Below are positions 1 through 8,032 of a stretch of DNA of 64,000 nucleotides, in pieces (positions within the stretch are counted from its first letter, which is position 1; every line of letters starts with the position of its first letter). The notes beneath the pieces are model-generated. The model had not been told where the DNA came from and ran no database searches. It saw only the letters and a program-made list of their open reading frames with translations. Source of the DNA: CALMEC01 sp964393105 (lineage in GTDB: Bacteria; Actinomycetota; Thermoleophilia; Miltoncostaeales; Miltoncostaeaceae); the NCBI GenBank assembly GCA_964393105.1, contig CAYMSM010000060.1, positions 1-64,000 of the forward strand, written 5' to 3'. A program made the position numbers and the translations under genes.

Positions 1-247
1 CTTTGGGGACCGTCCAACGCGCCCTGGCCGACTGGCCCGGCTGCAAGTCCACCACCTCGTCGACAAGAAGGAATGGCGGGCGGTGCGGAAGGATGTCCGT
101 AGGCGCCGGAACGCTCAATGCGTCGTGATGCTAGCCCATGCCCACCCGGCCGCGTCGGCGGCGTCCCGTGGCGTACTACGGATTCCACAACGTGCTGACC
201 GGTACTACGTGGAGAACACTTCGCCACGCTGTGGCCGATTCGGCAAG
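1..247. other. Window edge, no supportable gene
   Basis: This stretch lies between the window edge and the stop codon of the SDR gene. Open frames run through it on the plus strand, but none shows a recognisable protein motif or a clear ribosome-binding site. A fragment containing AYYGFHNVL recalls the tail of group II intron maturases only very loosely. It may be a decayed remnant of a mobile element or the end of a gene that starts outside the window. Confidence 0.3.
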
Positions 248-1030
248 CTACCGAGCGGTCCGGCCGCCATCGACGGGGATCGCGGCGCCGGTCAGGTAGG
301 CCGCGTCAGGGCTGCAGAGAAAGCTGACGAGACCCGCAATCTCGTCCGGCTCGGCGATGCGGCCGACGGGGATGCGGGCCAGGTGCTCGGCCGACACGAG
401 TGGATCGCCGAGGCGCTCCTCGAGCGAGCGTGTACGCACGTCGCCCGGGCAGATCGCGGTCACGGTGATTCCGCGCGGTGCGAGATCGAGCGCCATCGAC
501 TTGGCGAGCAGGATGACCCCGGCTTTGGATGCCGCGAAGTCCGCGCGGCCGGGCGCTGCGACGAGGCCATGGACGCTCGCGTTGAAGACGATCGCGCCAC
601 CCGGCGCCATCGCGCGCGCGACGGCACGCGCCACCAAGAATGCCCCCGTCAGGTTGACGTCGAGGACGCGTCGGAACTCTTCGACCGACATCGCGAGCAC
701 ATCGCGCTGCTCACCGGGGACGGCCGCGCTGACGAACGCAGCGTCGATCGTGCCGAGCCTGTCGCGCGCCCGGGCGATGGCCTGCTCGACCTCGAGCTCC
801 TGGGTAACGTCACACGCGGCACCTCCCGCGGCCGCGACCTCGCCAAGCGCGCGGGCGACGCTGTCCGTCTGGCGACCCATGATCCACACCGCCGCGCCCT
901 CACCGGCAAACCGCCGGGCCGCAGCCAGTCCGATGCCGGCAGTGCCGCCCGAGATGACGACGCCGCGGCCCTCATGACGCGCACCCACAGGTTCGGCCAG
1001 CGCCTGCGGCGCCGGCACGGGTTCCCACAT
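248..1030 (-). CDS. Short-chain dehydrogenase/reductase with Phe at the catalytic Tyr position
   Basis: This is a 260-residue classical-SDR-sized protein with a Rossmann fold and a predicted NAD(P) site. The glycine-rich nucleotide motif SGGTAGIG is at residues 27-34, the structural Asn in LDVNLTG at 126, and the active-site Ser in NASVHG at 152. The C-terminal PVDGG motif is present. The YxxxK motif reads FAASK: the catalytic Tyr is Phe165 while Lys169 is kept. In well-studied SDRs Tyr is the proton donor, so the enzyme may be inactive, may bind nucleotide only, or may use another residue. It lies 72 bp downstream of the MBL-like gene on the same strand and may be the last gene of the pst-phoU transcript. 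The substrate cannot be inferred. Confidence 0.85.
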   Translation of the reverse strand: MWEPVPAPQALAEPVGARHEGRGVVISGGTAGIGLAAARRFAGEGAAVWIMGRQTDSVARALGEVAAAGGAACDVTQELEVEQAIARARDRLGTIDAAFVSAAVPGEQRDVLAMSVEEFRRVLDVNLTGAFLVARAVARAMAPGGAIVFNASVHGLVAAPGRADFAASKAGVILLAKSMALDLAPRGITVTAICPGDVRTRSLEERLGDPLVSAEHLARIPVGRIAEPDEIAGLVSFLCSPDAAYLTGAAIPVDGGRTAR

Positions 1031-1102
1031 GGGGTCGAGATCGCTGATCGCCCTGCTCCTTGGGGGAACTGCTCGAATGATCCTACCTGGCGAACCGAGC
1101 GA

Positions 1103-1801
1103 TTACGTCCAGCGAGTCTCGCCGTGCCGGCTCAACACGGACCGCAGCGCGGTCTCGGGGTCCGGTGCGATCGGGGCACCGTGGGCCAGCAGAAGATGCT
1201 CCACGTCGTAGGCGAGAATCCGCTCCAGAGACGCGGCGAGGCCATCTCGGTACCAGGCGCACTCGGCCTCGCTGTCGGCGTACCATCCGGGATCGGCCAC
1301 CCGAAGGTTACCCGCGTCGTCTGCCGACAACACGTCGCCGACGATGGCGGTGTGGTGCCCGGTCAGGATGTACACGCATTCCTCGTTGGGCGCAGGCGAT
1401 CCGGTCAGAAGCGCGAGCACGCCCGGGACGACAACCGCCTCGTCGCCGACGCGATCGGTGACGACATCCTCCACGGCGTGCCCGGTGTCGGTCGGCGCAT
1501 ACACGCGGGCGCCATAACGGTCGCGAAACGCCTGGGCGTGTCGCACATGCCACCTGCACGTCAGCAGCACCACGACCGGCATACCGAGCCGCTCGACGTC
1601 GCGGTCGAAGGCATCCCAGAAGCGAGCCGCGTCGTCGCGGTCCTCCGGCACCAGCGGATCGATGACGACGACCGCCTGGGGGGTCTCGCAGTACACCGAC
1701 CCCACGACCTCGTCCCAGTCGGTCGCCCCGTTCCACTCGGGGTGGCGCACCGTCCAGCGCCACAGGCCCTCGCGTATACGGGTCACCCCCATCCCGGACA
1801 T
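1103..1801 (-). CDS. Metallo-beta-lactamase-fold-like protein, degenerate metal site
   Basis: This 232-residue protein has the layout of a short MBL-fold hydrolase. A hydrophobic strand leads into TCRWHVRHA (residues 81-89), then GDVLSAD near 155-161 and LLLAHG near 203-208. The usual HxHxDH signature is reduced to H85 and H88, so the normal two-metal site is not evident; the later GD and HG elements remain. It starts 7 bp after the phoU stop and so probably belongs to the phosphate transcript. It could be a divergent thioesterase- or glyoxalase-II-like protein. The fold assignment is reasonable, but the activity is unknown. Confidence 0.7.
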   Translation of the reverse strand: MSGMGVTRIREGLWRWTVRHPEWNGATDWDEVVGSVYCETPQAVVVIDPLVPEDRDDAARFWDAFDRDVERLGMPVVVLLTCRWHVRHAQAFRDRYGARVYAPTDTGHAVEDVVTDRVGDEAVVVPGVLALLTGSPAPNEECVYILTGHHTAIVGDVLSADDAGNLRVADPGWYADSEAECAWYRDGLAASLERILAYDVEHLLLAHGAPIAPDPETALRSVLSRHGETRWT

Positions 1802-1808
1802 GGAGCGA

Positions 1809-2477
1809 CTAGTTGGGGTGGGAGGCGTCCGTGAACTCGCGGTGCTCGCCCGTGACGACGTAGGCGACCTGCTCGCCGATGTCGACGGCGTGGTCGCCGA
1901 TACGCTCCAGGCAGCGCGAGATGATCAGCATCCGAAGGCCCCACTCTCGTTTGTCGTGATCGGGGCCCAGGTCCATGACGTATCCGACCGCGCGGCGATT
2001 GACCCGATCGATCAACTCGTCCATCTGCATGAGGGACTCGGCCTGTGAGTCGTCCAGCGTCGCCAACGCATCCATCGCGACGTGGATCATCTCCTCCGCG
2101 CGCGTTCCCATCTCGCCGAACGCGGCGAGCATCGCCTGATCACCCTCGAGTCCGTGCGTCAGCTTGACCATCTTGGCGACGGTGACGCAGTAGTCGCCGA
2201 TGCGCTCCAGGTGCAGGTTGGCGTGCAGCATCGCGATGATGTGCCGAAGGTCGCTCGCCACCGGCGCCTGCAACGCGAGGAGCGTCTCGATGCCCTGCTC
2301 GATCCCGAGGTACTGCGCGTCGATCTGGTCGTCGAACTCGATGACCTCGTTCGCCAGCTCGACATCCTGGCGCTCGAGCGCGTTGAGGCACCCGCGAAGA
2401 CCCCGAAGGACGAGCTCGCCCTCCTCCTGAAGATTCGAGGCGACCAGATCGAGCTGCTCCTGGAGTGTGGCCCTCAT
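1809..2477 (-). CDS. phoU: Phosphate uptake regulator PhoU
   Basis: This 222-residue all-helical protein is a tandem PhoU repeat. The two halves carry the matching metal-cluster motifs LERIGDY (residues 90-96) and LERIGDH (190-196). PhoU connects the Pst transporter to the PhoR-type sensor and represses the regulon when phosphate is plentiful. The ATG at 2477 overlaps the pstB stop as ATGA, which implies translational coupling. The frame is open further upstream, but that extension runs antiparallel to nothing conserved and lies inside pstB, so this start is chosen. Confidence 0.95.
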   Translation of the reverse strand: MRATLQEQLDLVASNLQEEGELVLRGLRGCLNALERQDVELANEVIEFDDQIDAQYLGIEQGIETLLALQAPVASDLRHIIAMLHANLHLERIGDYCVTVAKMVKLTHGLEGDQAMLAAFGEMGTRAEEMIHVAMDALATLDDSQAESLMQMDELIDRVNRRAVGYVMDLGPDHDKREWGLRMLIISRCLERIGDHAVDIGEQVAYVVTGEHREFTDASHPN

Positions 2478-3316
2478 CCGAAGCGTCCAGTCACGTAGTC
2501 CTCGGTTCGCTTGTCGTCGGGCTGGGTGAACATCTTGCGCGTGTCGGCGTACTCCACCATGATCCCCGTCCGTCGACCCTCCTCGCCGACCTCGACGCTG
2601 AAGAAAGCCGTCATGTCGGCGACGCGGGCGGCCTGCTGCATGTTGTGGGTGACGATCACGATCGAGTACCGGCCCTTGAGGTCCTGCATCAGGTCCTCGA
2701 TGCGCGTCGTCGCAATCGGATCGAGCGCCGAGGCAGGCTCGTCCATGAGCAGGACATCGGGCTCCACCGCGAGCGCGCGGGCAATGCACAGCCGCTGTTG
2801 CTGCCCACCGGACAGGCTGAGGGCGCTCTCCTTGAGGCGGTCCTTGACCTCGTCCCACAACGCGGCATCACAGAGGGCCTTTTCCACCCGTTCGTCCATA
2901 TCGCCCGTGATGTCGAGCACGCGCGGCCCGAAGGCGATGTTGTCGTAGATCGACTTGGGGAACGGGTTGGGTTTTTGGAACACCATCCCGATCCGCTTGC
3001 GCACCTCGACCGGGTCGACGTCCGGCGCATAGAGGTTCGTGCCGTGGTAGTGGATCGAGCCCTCGATGCTGACACCCGGCACCAGGTCATTCATACGGTT
3101 GAGGCACCGGATGAACGTGCTCTTGCCGCAGCCTGACGGGCCGATGATCGCGGTGATCACACGGGCGCCGATGTCAAGGGTCACGTCCTTGATCGCCTTG
3201 TGCGTTCCGTAGTACAGGCCGAGATCGTTGACCCTGAACACGGTCTCTGCTTGGACCGGAGGCCCGGGTGCCGGCCGGGCCGACTCAGCGACGCGGATGC
3301 GGTCGACGCGAACCAC
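2474..3316 (-). CDS. pstB: Phosphate ABC transporter ATP-binding protein
   Basis: This 280-residue ATPase powers high-affinity phosphate import through PstC-PstA. It has Walker A GPSGCGKST, the Q-loop region VFQKPNPFP typical of PstB, the signature LSGGQQQR, Walker B VLLMDEP followed by ASALDP, and the switch His in VTHNMQQA. The GTG start at 3316 lies directly after a GGAGG-like sequence; an internal GTG near 3241 would also give a plausible N-terminus (MFRVNDLGLYYG). It is 24 bp downstream of pstA and overlaps phoU by 4 bp. Confidence 0.97.
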   Translation of the reverse strand: MVRVDRIRVAESARPAPGPPVQAETVFRVNDLGLYYGTHKAIKDVTLDIGARVITAIIGPSGCGKSTFIRCLNRMNDLVPGVSIEGSIHYHGTNLYAPDVDPVEVRKRIGMVFQKPNPFPKSIYDNIAFGPRVLDITGDMDERVEKALCDAALWDEVKDRLKESALSLSGGQQQRLCIARALAVEPDVLLMDEPASALDPIATTRIEDLMQDLKGRYSIVIVTHNMQQAARVADMTAFFSVEVGEEGRRTGIMVEYADTRKMFTQPDDKRTEDYVTGRFG

Positions 3317-3340
3317 CTCCTTTGCGGGATCGATGATGAC

Positions 3341-4180
3341 CTACCACCTCTTCTGATACTTGTTGCGCAACCAGATTGCGGTCGCATTGAGGAGAACCAG
3401 CAGGCCGAGCAGGATGATGATGGCAGCCGCCGCCAGCATTTTGAACTCCTCCTGCGGAGCTTTCGTCCAGTTGTAGATCTGGACGGGCAGCGCCGTGAAC
3501 GCGCCGAACAGCGTCGGGTCGAACGCGATGAACGTCAGCGCGCCGATGAGCAGCAGCGGGGCGGTCTCGCCGATCGCCCGCGACACCGCCAGGATCGAGC
3601 CGGTCGCGATGCCCGGGATCGCGGCCGGGAGTACCTGTCGGGCCACCACCTGGCCGCGGGTGGCGCCCAACGCGTAGGCGCCTTGGCGGATGCTGTCCGG
3701 CACCGCCCGGATGGCTTCCCTTGCCGCGATGATCACCGTGGGCAATACCAGCAGCGTCAGGATGAGCCCCCCGGCGAGGAGCACCCGTCCGAGGTTGAGG
3801 CCGCGCACCAGGAAGGACAGCCCGAGGATGCCGTAGACGATCGACGGGACGGCCGCGAGGTTCTGGATGTTGACCTCGAGCAGCCGGTTGTACCAGCGGT
3901 CCCTCCGCGCATACTCCTCCAGGTAGACGGCCGTCGCCACCCCGAACGGAACGCCGATCGCGATGACCAGAACGCCCAGGTAGATGGTCGCCAGGATGGC
4001 GGGGCGGGCACCCGCGATCTGCGGACGGGCCGACGGATTGTCGGTGAACAGACTGGGCTCGACGTGACCGAGGCCCCTGCGGGCGATATCGAACAGGAGC
4101 ACGCCGAGCGCGAGGAGCGCGACACCGATGCTGACGATCAGCGCGAGTCGGAAGAGCTCCCCTTTGACATCGCGCTTCAG
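3341..4180 (-). CDS. pstA: Phosphate ABC transporter permease PstA, apparent CTG start
   Basis: PstA is one of the two membrane subunits of the phosphate transporter. It has several hydrophobic helices and the permease loop SIRQGAYALGATRGQV. The first ATG/GTG/TTG in frame is a GTG at 4102, which would remove the first membrane helix. Upstream of it the frame encodes LKRDVKGELFRLALIVSIG and a full helix, back to a CTG at 4180 that overlaps the pstC stop as CTGA. No ATG, GTG or TTG lies between 4180 and 4102, and a stop is in frame just upstream. Starting at CTG gives 279 residues, close to the family length. The 4-bp overlap matches those of the neighbouring genes. Confidence 0.93.
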   Translation of the reverse strand: MKRDVKGELFRLALIVSIGVALLALGVLLFDIARRGLGHVEPSLFTDNPSARPQIAGARPAILATIYLGVLVIAIGVPFGVATAVYLEEYARRDRWYNRLLEVNIQNLAAVPSIVYGILGLSFLVRGLNLGRVLLAGGLILTLLVLPTVIIAAREAIRAVPDSIRQGAYALGATRGQVVARQVLPAAIPGIATGSILAVSRAIGETAPLLLIGALTFIAFDPTLFGAFTALPVQIYNWTKAPQEEFKMLAAAAIIILLGLLVLLNATAIWLRNKYQKRW

Positions 4181-5112
4181 TCGTACACCTCACGGAACCG
4201 GCGGACCAGCCGGATCGCAATGATGTTCATCACCAACGTGATGATGAACAGCAGCAGGCCGACGGCGAAGATCGTCTTGTACTCGATTGACCCGGTCGGG
4301 ATGTCACCCTGACCGGTATTCGCGATGAATGCAGTCATGGTCGCCATACCCTCTCGCGGGTCGATCGCCTCGGGCAACCCGAACGCCACCGGCTGCGAGC
4401 CGGCGGCGATCGCCACGACCATGGTTTCGCCGATCGCACGCGAGATCGCGAGCACAAAGCTCGCGATGATGCCGGAGATCGCCGCCGGTACGACAACGCG
4501 TGTCGCCACGACCATCTTGCGTGATCCCAGGGCATAGGCACCCTCACGCAGGCTGTGCGGCACCGCGGACATCGCGTCCTCTGACAGCGACGCGACGATC
4601 GGGACCAGCATGAGACCCATCACCACCCCCGCCGACAACACGTTGAAGACACCGAGGTCCAAGCCGATGTCGCGAAGCAGCGGGGTGAGGAACGTCAGTG
4701 CGAAGTACCCGAAGACGACCGTGGGCACGCCGGCGAGGACCTCAATGGTCGGCTTGATCGAGTTGCGGGCCCGAGGCGTGGCGTACTCGCTCAGGTAGAT
4801 CGCAGTACCCAGACCGAGCGGCAGACCGACCAGACAGGCCCAGAACGTCAGGTTGAGCGTTCCGATCAGGAGCGGAAGTACGCCGAACTCGCCGTCCCGA
4901 AACAGCGGGGTCCACTCGGTACCGGTGATGAAGTCGATGAAGTTGACCTCGCGGAAGAACTGCACCGACGGGACCACGAGCGCGACAACGATGCCGACCG
5001 TCGTCAGCACCGACACAAACGCGGCGAGGCCCAGACCGATGCTGACCAGGCCCTCGCCGATGCGCCGACGCTCTCTGCGGAGCGTCGGCGCGGTGACCTG
5101 ACCAGTCGTCAC
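4177..5112 (-). CDS. pstC: Phosphate ABC transporter permease PstC
   Basis: This 311-residue inner-membrane permease pairs with PstA. A basic N-terminus (TLRRERRRIGEG) precedes the first helix near residues 22-47. A large extracytoplasmic segment (FREVNFIDFITGTEWTPL) is typical of PstC, and the cytoplasmic permease loop SLREGAYALGSRKM contacts PstB. The GTG start overlaps the pstS stop as GTGA, and its own TGA overlaps the CTG start proposed for pstA. Confidence 0.96.
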   Translation of the reverse strand: MTTGQVTAPTLRRERRRIGEGLVSIGLGLAAFVSVLTTVGIVVALVVPSVQFFREVNFIDFITGTEWTPLFRDGEFGVLPLLIGTLNLTFWACLVGLPLGLGTAIYLSEYATPRARNSIKPTIEVLAGVPTVVFGYFALTFLTPLLRDIGLDLGVFNVLSAGVVMGLMLVPIVASLSEDAMSAVPHSLREGAYALGSRKMVVATRVVVPAAISGIIASFVLAISRAIGETMVVAIAAGSQPVAFGLPEAIDPREGMATMTAFIANTGQGDIPTGSIEYKTIFAVGLLLFIITLVMNIIAIRLVRRFREVYD

Positions 5113-6056
5113 GAGGCCGCCAGGGCCGCCTTCGCGGTCTCGACCTGGGCAGCCGTGAGCGGGACGAACAGCGCCTCAGTGGCGATCTGTTCCTGGTTGG
5201 CGATCATGTACTCGGCGAATGCCTTGACCTCGGGACGTGCGTAGGACGCCGACTTGATGTAGGTGAAGAGCGGACGGGCAAGCGGCTTGTAGGTGGCGTC
5301 CTGGACTGTCGCGCTGGTCGGGGCCACGCATCCCGCGCCGCCGTCGACCTGCAGGTCCTTGAGCTTGTCCTTGTTCTGCTCGAAGTAGGACAGGCCGAAG
5401 TACCCCATGCCGCCCTTCTCGCCGGAGACGCCCTCCACGATGACATTGTCGTCCTCGCTGGGCTGGTAGTCCGTGCGGCTGGCGCCGCCCTCTCCGTTGA
5501 TCTCGTCGGTGAAGAAGTCGAACGTCCCGGAGTCCGTGCCGGGGCCGAAGAGCTTGATCTCCTGGTCGGGGAACGTCGGGTCGACCTGGTTCCAGTTGTT
5601 GACCTTGGAGTCGGGCTCCCAGATCTTCTTGAGCTGGGCGACGGTCAGGCAGGTGGCCCAGTCATTGGCGGGGTTGACGACGACGGCGATTCCGTCGTTG
5701 GCGACCTGAACCTCCCTGAACTCCACGCCGGAGTTGGCACACAGGTCCTTCTCCTCGTCCTTGATCGGACGGGAGGCATTCGAGATGTCCGTCTCGTCCT
5801 TGCAGAACCGCTCGAATCCGCCTCCGGTGCCGGAGATCCCGACGGTGATCTGCGTGGTGGCACCGCTCGTGTTGAAGTCCTCGGCCGCAACCGTGACGAA
5901 CGGTCCGACCGTGCTGGAACCGTCGACCGCGATCGCTCCGCCGACGGCGTTGCTCGTGCCGGCTCCGCTCTCGCTGTCGTCGCTGCCGCCGCATCCGGCG
6001 AGCAGGGCGCCCGCCGCGCAGATGACCGCGAACGCGACCAGATTTCTCGATCTCAT
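5109..6056 (-). CDS. pstS: Phosphate-binding lipoprotein PstS
   Basis: This is the substrate-binding subunit of the phosphate importer, about 315 residues. A signal peptide ends in the lipobox LLAGC, with the lipidated Cys near residue 22. Ligand-binding segments are visible as DGSSTVGP and SGTGGGFERFC followed by ISNASRP, which are hallmarks of PstS. The ATG at 6056 is chosen because GAAAGGG lies about 6 bases upstream; ATG 6062 is two codons earlier. A PHO-box triplet at 6120-6152 lies about 65 bp upstream, so induction on phosphate starvation by the PhoB-type regulator is expected. Confidence 0.96.
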   Translation of the reverse strand: MRSRNLVAFAVICAAGALLAGCGGSDDSESGAGTSNAVGGAIAVDGSSTVGPFVTVAAEDFNTSGATTQITVGISGTGGGFERFCKDETDISNASRPIKDEEKDLCANSGVEFREVQVANDGIAVVVNPANDWATCLTVAQLKKIWEPDSKVNNWNQVDPTFPDQEIKLFGPGTDSGTFDFFTDEINGEGGASRTDYQPSEDDNVIVEGVSGEKGGMGYFGLSYFEQNKDKLKDLQVDGGAGCVAPTSATVQDATYKPLARPLFTYIKSASYARPEVKAFAEYMIANQEQIATEALFVPLTAAQVETAKAALAAS

Positions 6057-6119
6057 CAGCATCCCTTTCGGAGTATTCACGAGGGGGAGTTTCTCCAGGC
6101 CCCGTGGCGGCTGGGGAGA

Positions 6120-6152
6120 TGACTTGTGACAAAGATGTAACAACGAGGTGAC
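6120..6152 (-). promoter_or_regulatory. PHO box: three 11-bp direct repeats upstream of pstS
   Basis: Read on the minus strand there are three contiguous 11-mers: GTCACCTCGTT (6142-6152), GTTACATCTTT (6131-6141) and GTCACAAGTCA (6120-6130). All share GTYAC at the same phase. PhoB/PhoP-type regulators bind tandem 11-bp repeats, so this is the expected operator for pstSCAB-phoU. No clear -10 element follows it. Confidence 0.8.
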
Positions 6153-6158
6153 GCTAGG

Positions 6159-7067
6159 CTAGTCGGAGGGAAAGCCACAGCGGATCTCGAGCCCCCGACC
6201 TTCTCCGCCCGCAGCGTCCACGCGGCCGCCGGCCGAGACGACGATGTGCTTGACGATCGCGAGCCCGAGCCCCGTTCCACGTGAGGAGCGCGCCCGATCG
6301 GCGCGGTAGAAGCGCTCGAACAGGCGTGGCAGGTCGTTCTGTGCGATGCCGATACCGTCGTCGCTCCCGATGAGAACGGATTCCGCCCCGTGGCGCACGA
6401 CCGACAGCGTGATGGTCGCCCCCTCACCGGCATAGCGAATGGCGTTCTCGACGAAGTTCTCCGCGATGACCTGCTGCATGCGCGCGCGGAGCGGAAGCTC
6501 GATCTGCGGGTCACCCTCGACGCGGATCGTCACACCGGCCCGCTCGGCACGATCAGACAGCTCGGCGGCGACCTCGTGCAGGACCGGCAGGCTGGCGGCC
6601 CGCTGGAAACCGACGACCTCCTGTCCCGATTCGAGCTGGCTCAGGAACAGGACCTCGTCGATCAGGTCGTTCACCTGGTGCACCTGGCCCCGAGCTTGTT
6701 CGATCAGGTTGAAGACATCGGCTCCGGGCAGCTCGGCCGATTCGAGATGGACCAGAATGCGCGCCAGCGGTGTGCGAAGCTCATGCGAGACCGCGGCGGT
6801 GAAACCGGAACGCAGTTCCTGGTAGGCCGCCAGAGCACCCGGTGATCCGAAGTACACAAGGGTCTCCTGGGCGCCATCGACCAGGTACGTGGCCTCGGTT
6901 CGCTCCACCCCCGCCAGACGTGAGGGCAGCGCCTGCCCCTGCTCGATGCCCTCGACCCGTGCGCGACGGCTGCAGAGCACCACCGTGCCGTCGGCGTCGA
7001 GGACGGCGACGATCTCGGGACTCTCCTCCACCATCAGGAGCCCGCGCTGTGCTTCGGCGTCGGTCAC
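6159..7067 (-). CDS. phoR: PhoR/SenX3-like sensor histidine kinase without membrane segments
   Basis: This is a 302-residue sensor kinase of the phosphate two-component system. A PAS-like N-terminal part (about residues 14-75) is followed by the phospho-acceptor H-box FTAAVSHELRTPL with His95. The N-box is ENFVENAIRYA, then DDGIGI, the F-box LFERFYRA and the G-box GTGLGLAIV. The GTG at 7067 is chosen because GAGGTG sits 8 bases upstream and the frame further up runs into the divergent phoB promoter. With this start no transmembrane helix is visible, unlike Mycobacterium SenX3. Signal input may therefore come through PhoU and the Pst complex. It is divergent from phoB and directly upstream of pstS. 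Confidence 0.9.
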   Translation of the reverse strand: MTDAEAQRGLLMVEESPEIVAVLDADGTVVLCSRRARVEGIEQGQALPSRLAGVERTEATYLVDGAQETLVYFGSPGALAAYQELRSGFTAAVSHELRTPLARILVHLESAELPGADVFNLIEQARGQVHQVNDLIDEVLFLSQLESGQEVVGFQRAASLPVLHEVAAELSDRAERAGVTIRVEGDPQIELPLRARMQQVIAENFVENAIRYAGEGATITLSVVRHGAESVLIGSDDGIGIAQNDLPRLFERFYRADRARSSRGTGLGLAIVKHIVVSAGGRVDAAGGEGRGLEIRCGFPSD

Positions 7068-7095
7068 AGGTTCGTCACCTCTTTGTAACCTCACT
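7063..7095 (+). promoter_or_regulatory. PHO box: three 11-bp direct repeats in the phoR-phoB gap
   Basis: On the plus strand three contiguous 11-mers occur: GTCACAGGTTC (7063-7073), GTCACCTCTTT (7074-7084) and GTAACCTCACT (7085-7095). They share the GTMAC phase of the pstS site. The first repeat covers the phoR GTG start codon and the last ends 17 bp before the phoB -10 element. This fits activation of phoB, and possibly occlusion of phoR, by the phosphorylated regulator. Confidence 0.8.
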
Positions 7096-7112
7096 GCTGT
7101 TCTTCCGCGCTC

Positions 7113-7118
7113 TATCCT
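7113..7118 (+). promoter_or_regulatory. Predicted phoB -10 element, leaderless start
   Basis: TATCCT lies 17 bp after the PHO-box triplet, which takes the place of a -35 element. Transcription would begin at or within a base or two of the phoB ATG at 7126, and no Shine-Dalgarno sequence precedes that ATG. The mRNA is therefore predicted to be leaderless. Confidence 0.55.
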
Positions 7119-7125
7119 ATGCGCG

Positions 7126-7821
7126 ATGTCAAAGGTGTTGATCGTTGAAGACGACCAGGTGATCGCCCAGGGCATGGCGTCATACCTGGCGAATGCCGAC
7201 TTCGAGCCGGTCGTGGTGTCGGACGGCAAGGTCGCGCTGGCCCGCCTGCGCTACGAGCAGCCCGAGGTCTGCGTGCTCGACCTGATGCTACCGGGCATCG
7301 ACGGCTGGAAGATCATCGAGTCGGCGCGCGCGGAGGGCATCGGCACGCCGATCGTTGTCGTCAGCGCGCGCGGGACCGAGCACGATCGGGTGCATGCCCT
7401 GGAGCTGGGCGCAGACGACTACCTGGTCAAGCCGTTCTCGATGAAGGAGTTCGTCGCCCGCGTACGGTCCGCCGCCCGACGCGGTGTGCGGGCGCAGAGC
7501 GCAGAACGCGGCGAGCCCATCGAGATCGACGAGCTGCGAATCGACCCGCACGCGGTCGAGGCGTATGTCGACGGCGCGAACGTCGGATTGACGCCGACGG
7601 AGTTCCGGCTGCTGTACCACCTGGCTCTCGCGCTCGGCAAGGTGCAGACCCGCGACGAGCTGCTGCAGGCCATCTGGGGCCGGCGCGAGACGCATCGCGA
7701 TCGCACCGTCGACGTGTTCGTCCGGCGGCTGCGCGACAAGGTCGACCGGCCGGCATCGCGCCACACGTTCATCCAGACGCGCTACGGCGTCGGCTACCGC
7801 CTGCAGCCCGAGCCCAAGTAG
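7126..7821 (+). CDS. phoB: PhoB/RegX3-like response regulator
   Basis: This 231-residue OmpR-family regulator has a receiver domain (about residues 3-115) and a winged-helix DNA-binding domain (about 130-228). The acidic pair is in VEDD, the phospho-acceptor Asp52 in LDLMLPG, the switch Ser in VVVSARG and the conserved Lys in DYLVKPFS. The C-terminal domain contains LTPTEFRLL and RTVDVFVRRLRDKV followed by RYGVGYR. It pairs with the divergent phoR and probably binds the two PHO-box triplets. The frame is open upstream, but the family N-terminus starts at MSKVLIVEDD. Confidence 0.95.
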   Translation: MSKVLIVEDDQVIAQGMASYLANADFEPVVVSDGKVALARLRYEQPEVCVLDLMLPGIDGWKIIESARAEGIGTPIVVVSARGTEHDRVHALELGADDYLVKPFSMKEFVARVRSAARRGVRAQSAERGEPIEIDELRIDPHAVEAYVDGANVGLTPTEFRLLYHLALALGKVQTRDELLQAIWGRRETHRDRTVDVFVRRLRDKVDRPASRHTFIQTRYGVGYRLQPEPK

Positions 7822-7823
7822 GG

Positions 7824-7893
7824 CTCCATACGCCGAGCGCTTGGACGGCCCTGAGCCACTCGGCGGGCGGCTCCAGAGCTGGCTGCGGCTGAG
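7824..7893 (-). repeat. Dispersed structured repeat, copy 1 (downstream of phoB)
   Basis: This copy contains the family landmarks on the minus strand: CAGCCGCA, the hairpin arms GAGCCGCCC and GAGTGGCTC (7853-7873), GGCCGTCCAAG and GGCGTATGGAG. It is diverged from the 21.5 kb copies, but the hairpin is preserved through a G-U pair that works only in minus-strand RNA. Confidence 0.6.
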
Positions 7894-7959
7894 TCTTCTC
7901 TCGCCGCCTCATGACGGGTCACTCTGGTTCACGTCCGCCGCTCGACTTCGATCGGAGGG

Positions 7960-7981
7960 AAGCCCTGGGTGCAGGGCTTTT
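7960..7981 (+). terminator. Rho-independent terminator after phoB
   Basis: A hairpin with arms AAGCCCT and AGGGCTT (loop GGGTGC) is followed by a short T run. It lies 139 bp after the phoB stop and before ku on the same strand. Confidence 0.6.
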
Positions 7982-8032
7982 CACTTTGCGAGTAGAGTTG
8001 TCTCTCGCTTCGAGCGACGTCAGGAGAGAGTG

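Noticed and set aside
1..247. Possible C-terminal remnant of a group II intron maturase (AYYGFHNVL and nearby basic residues)
   Set aside because: Only a few residues resemble the family and no conserved motif chain or intron RNA structure is visible.
83..1834. A 583-residue plus-strand frame over the SDR and MBL genes
   Set aside because: It is rich in Arg/His/Gly and has no motif; the minus-strand SDR and MBL genes explain the DNA.
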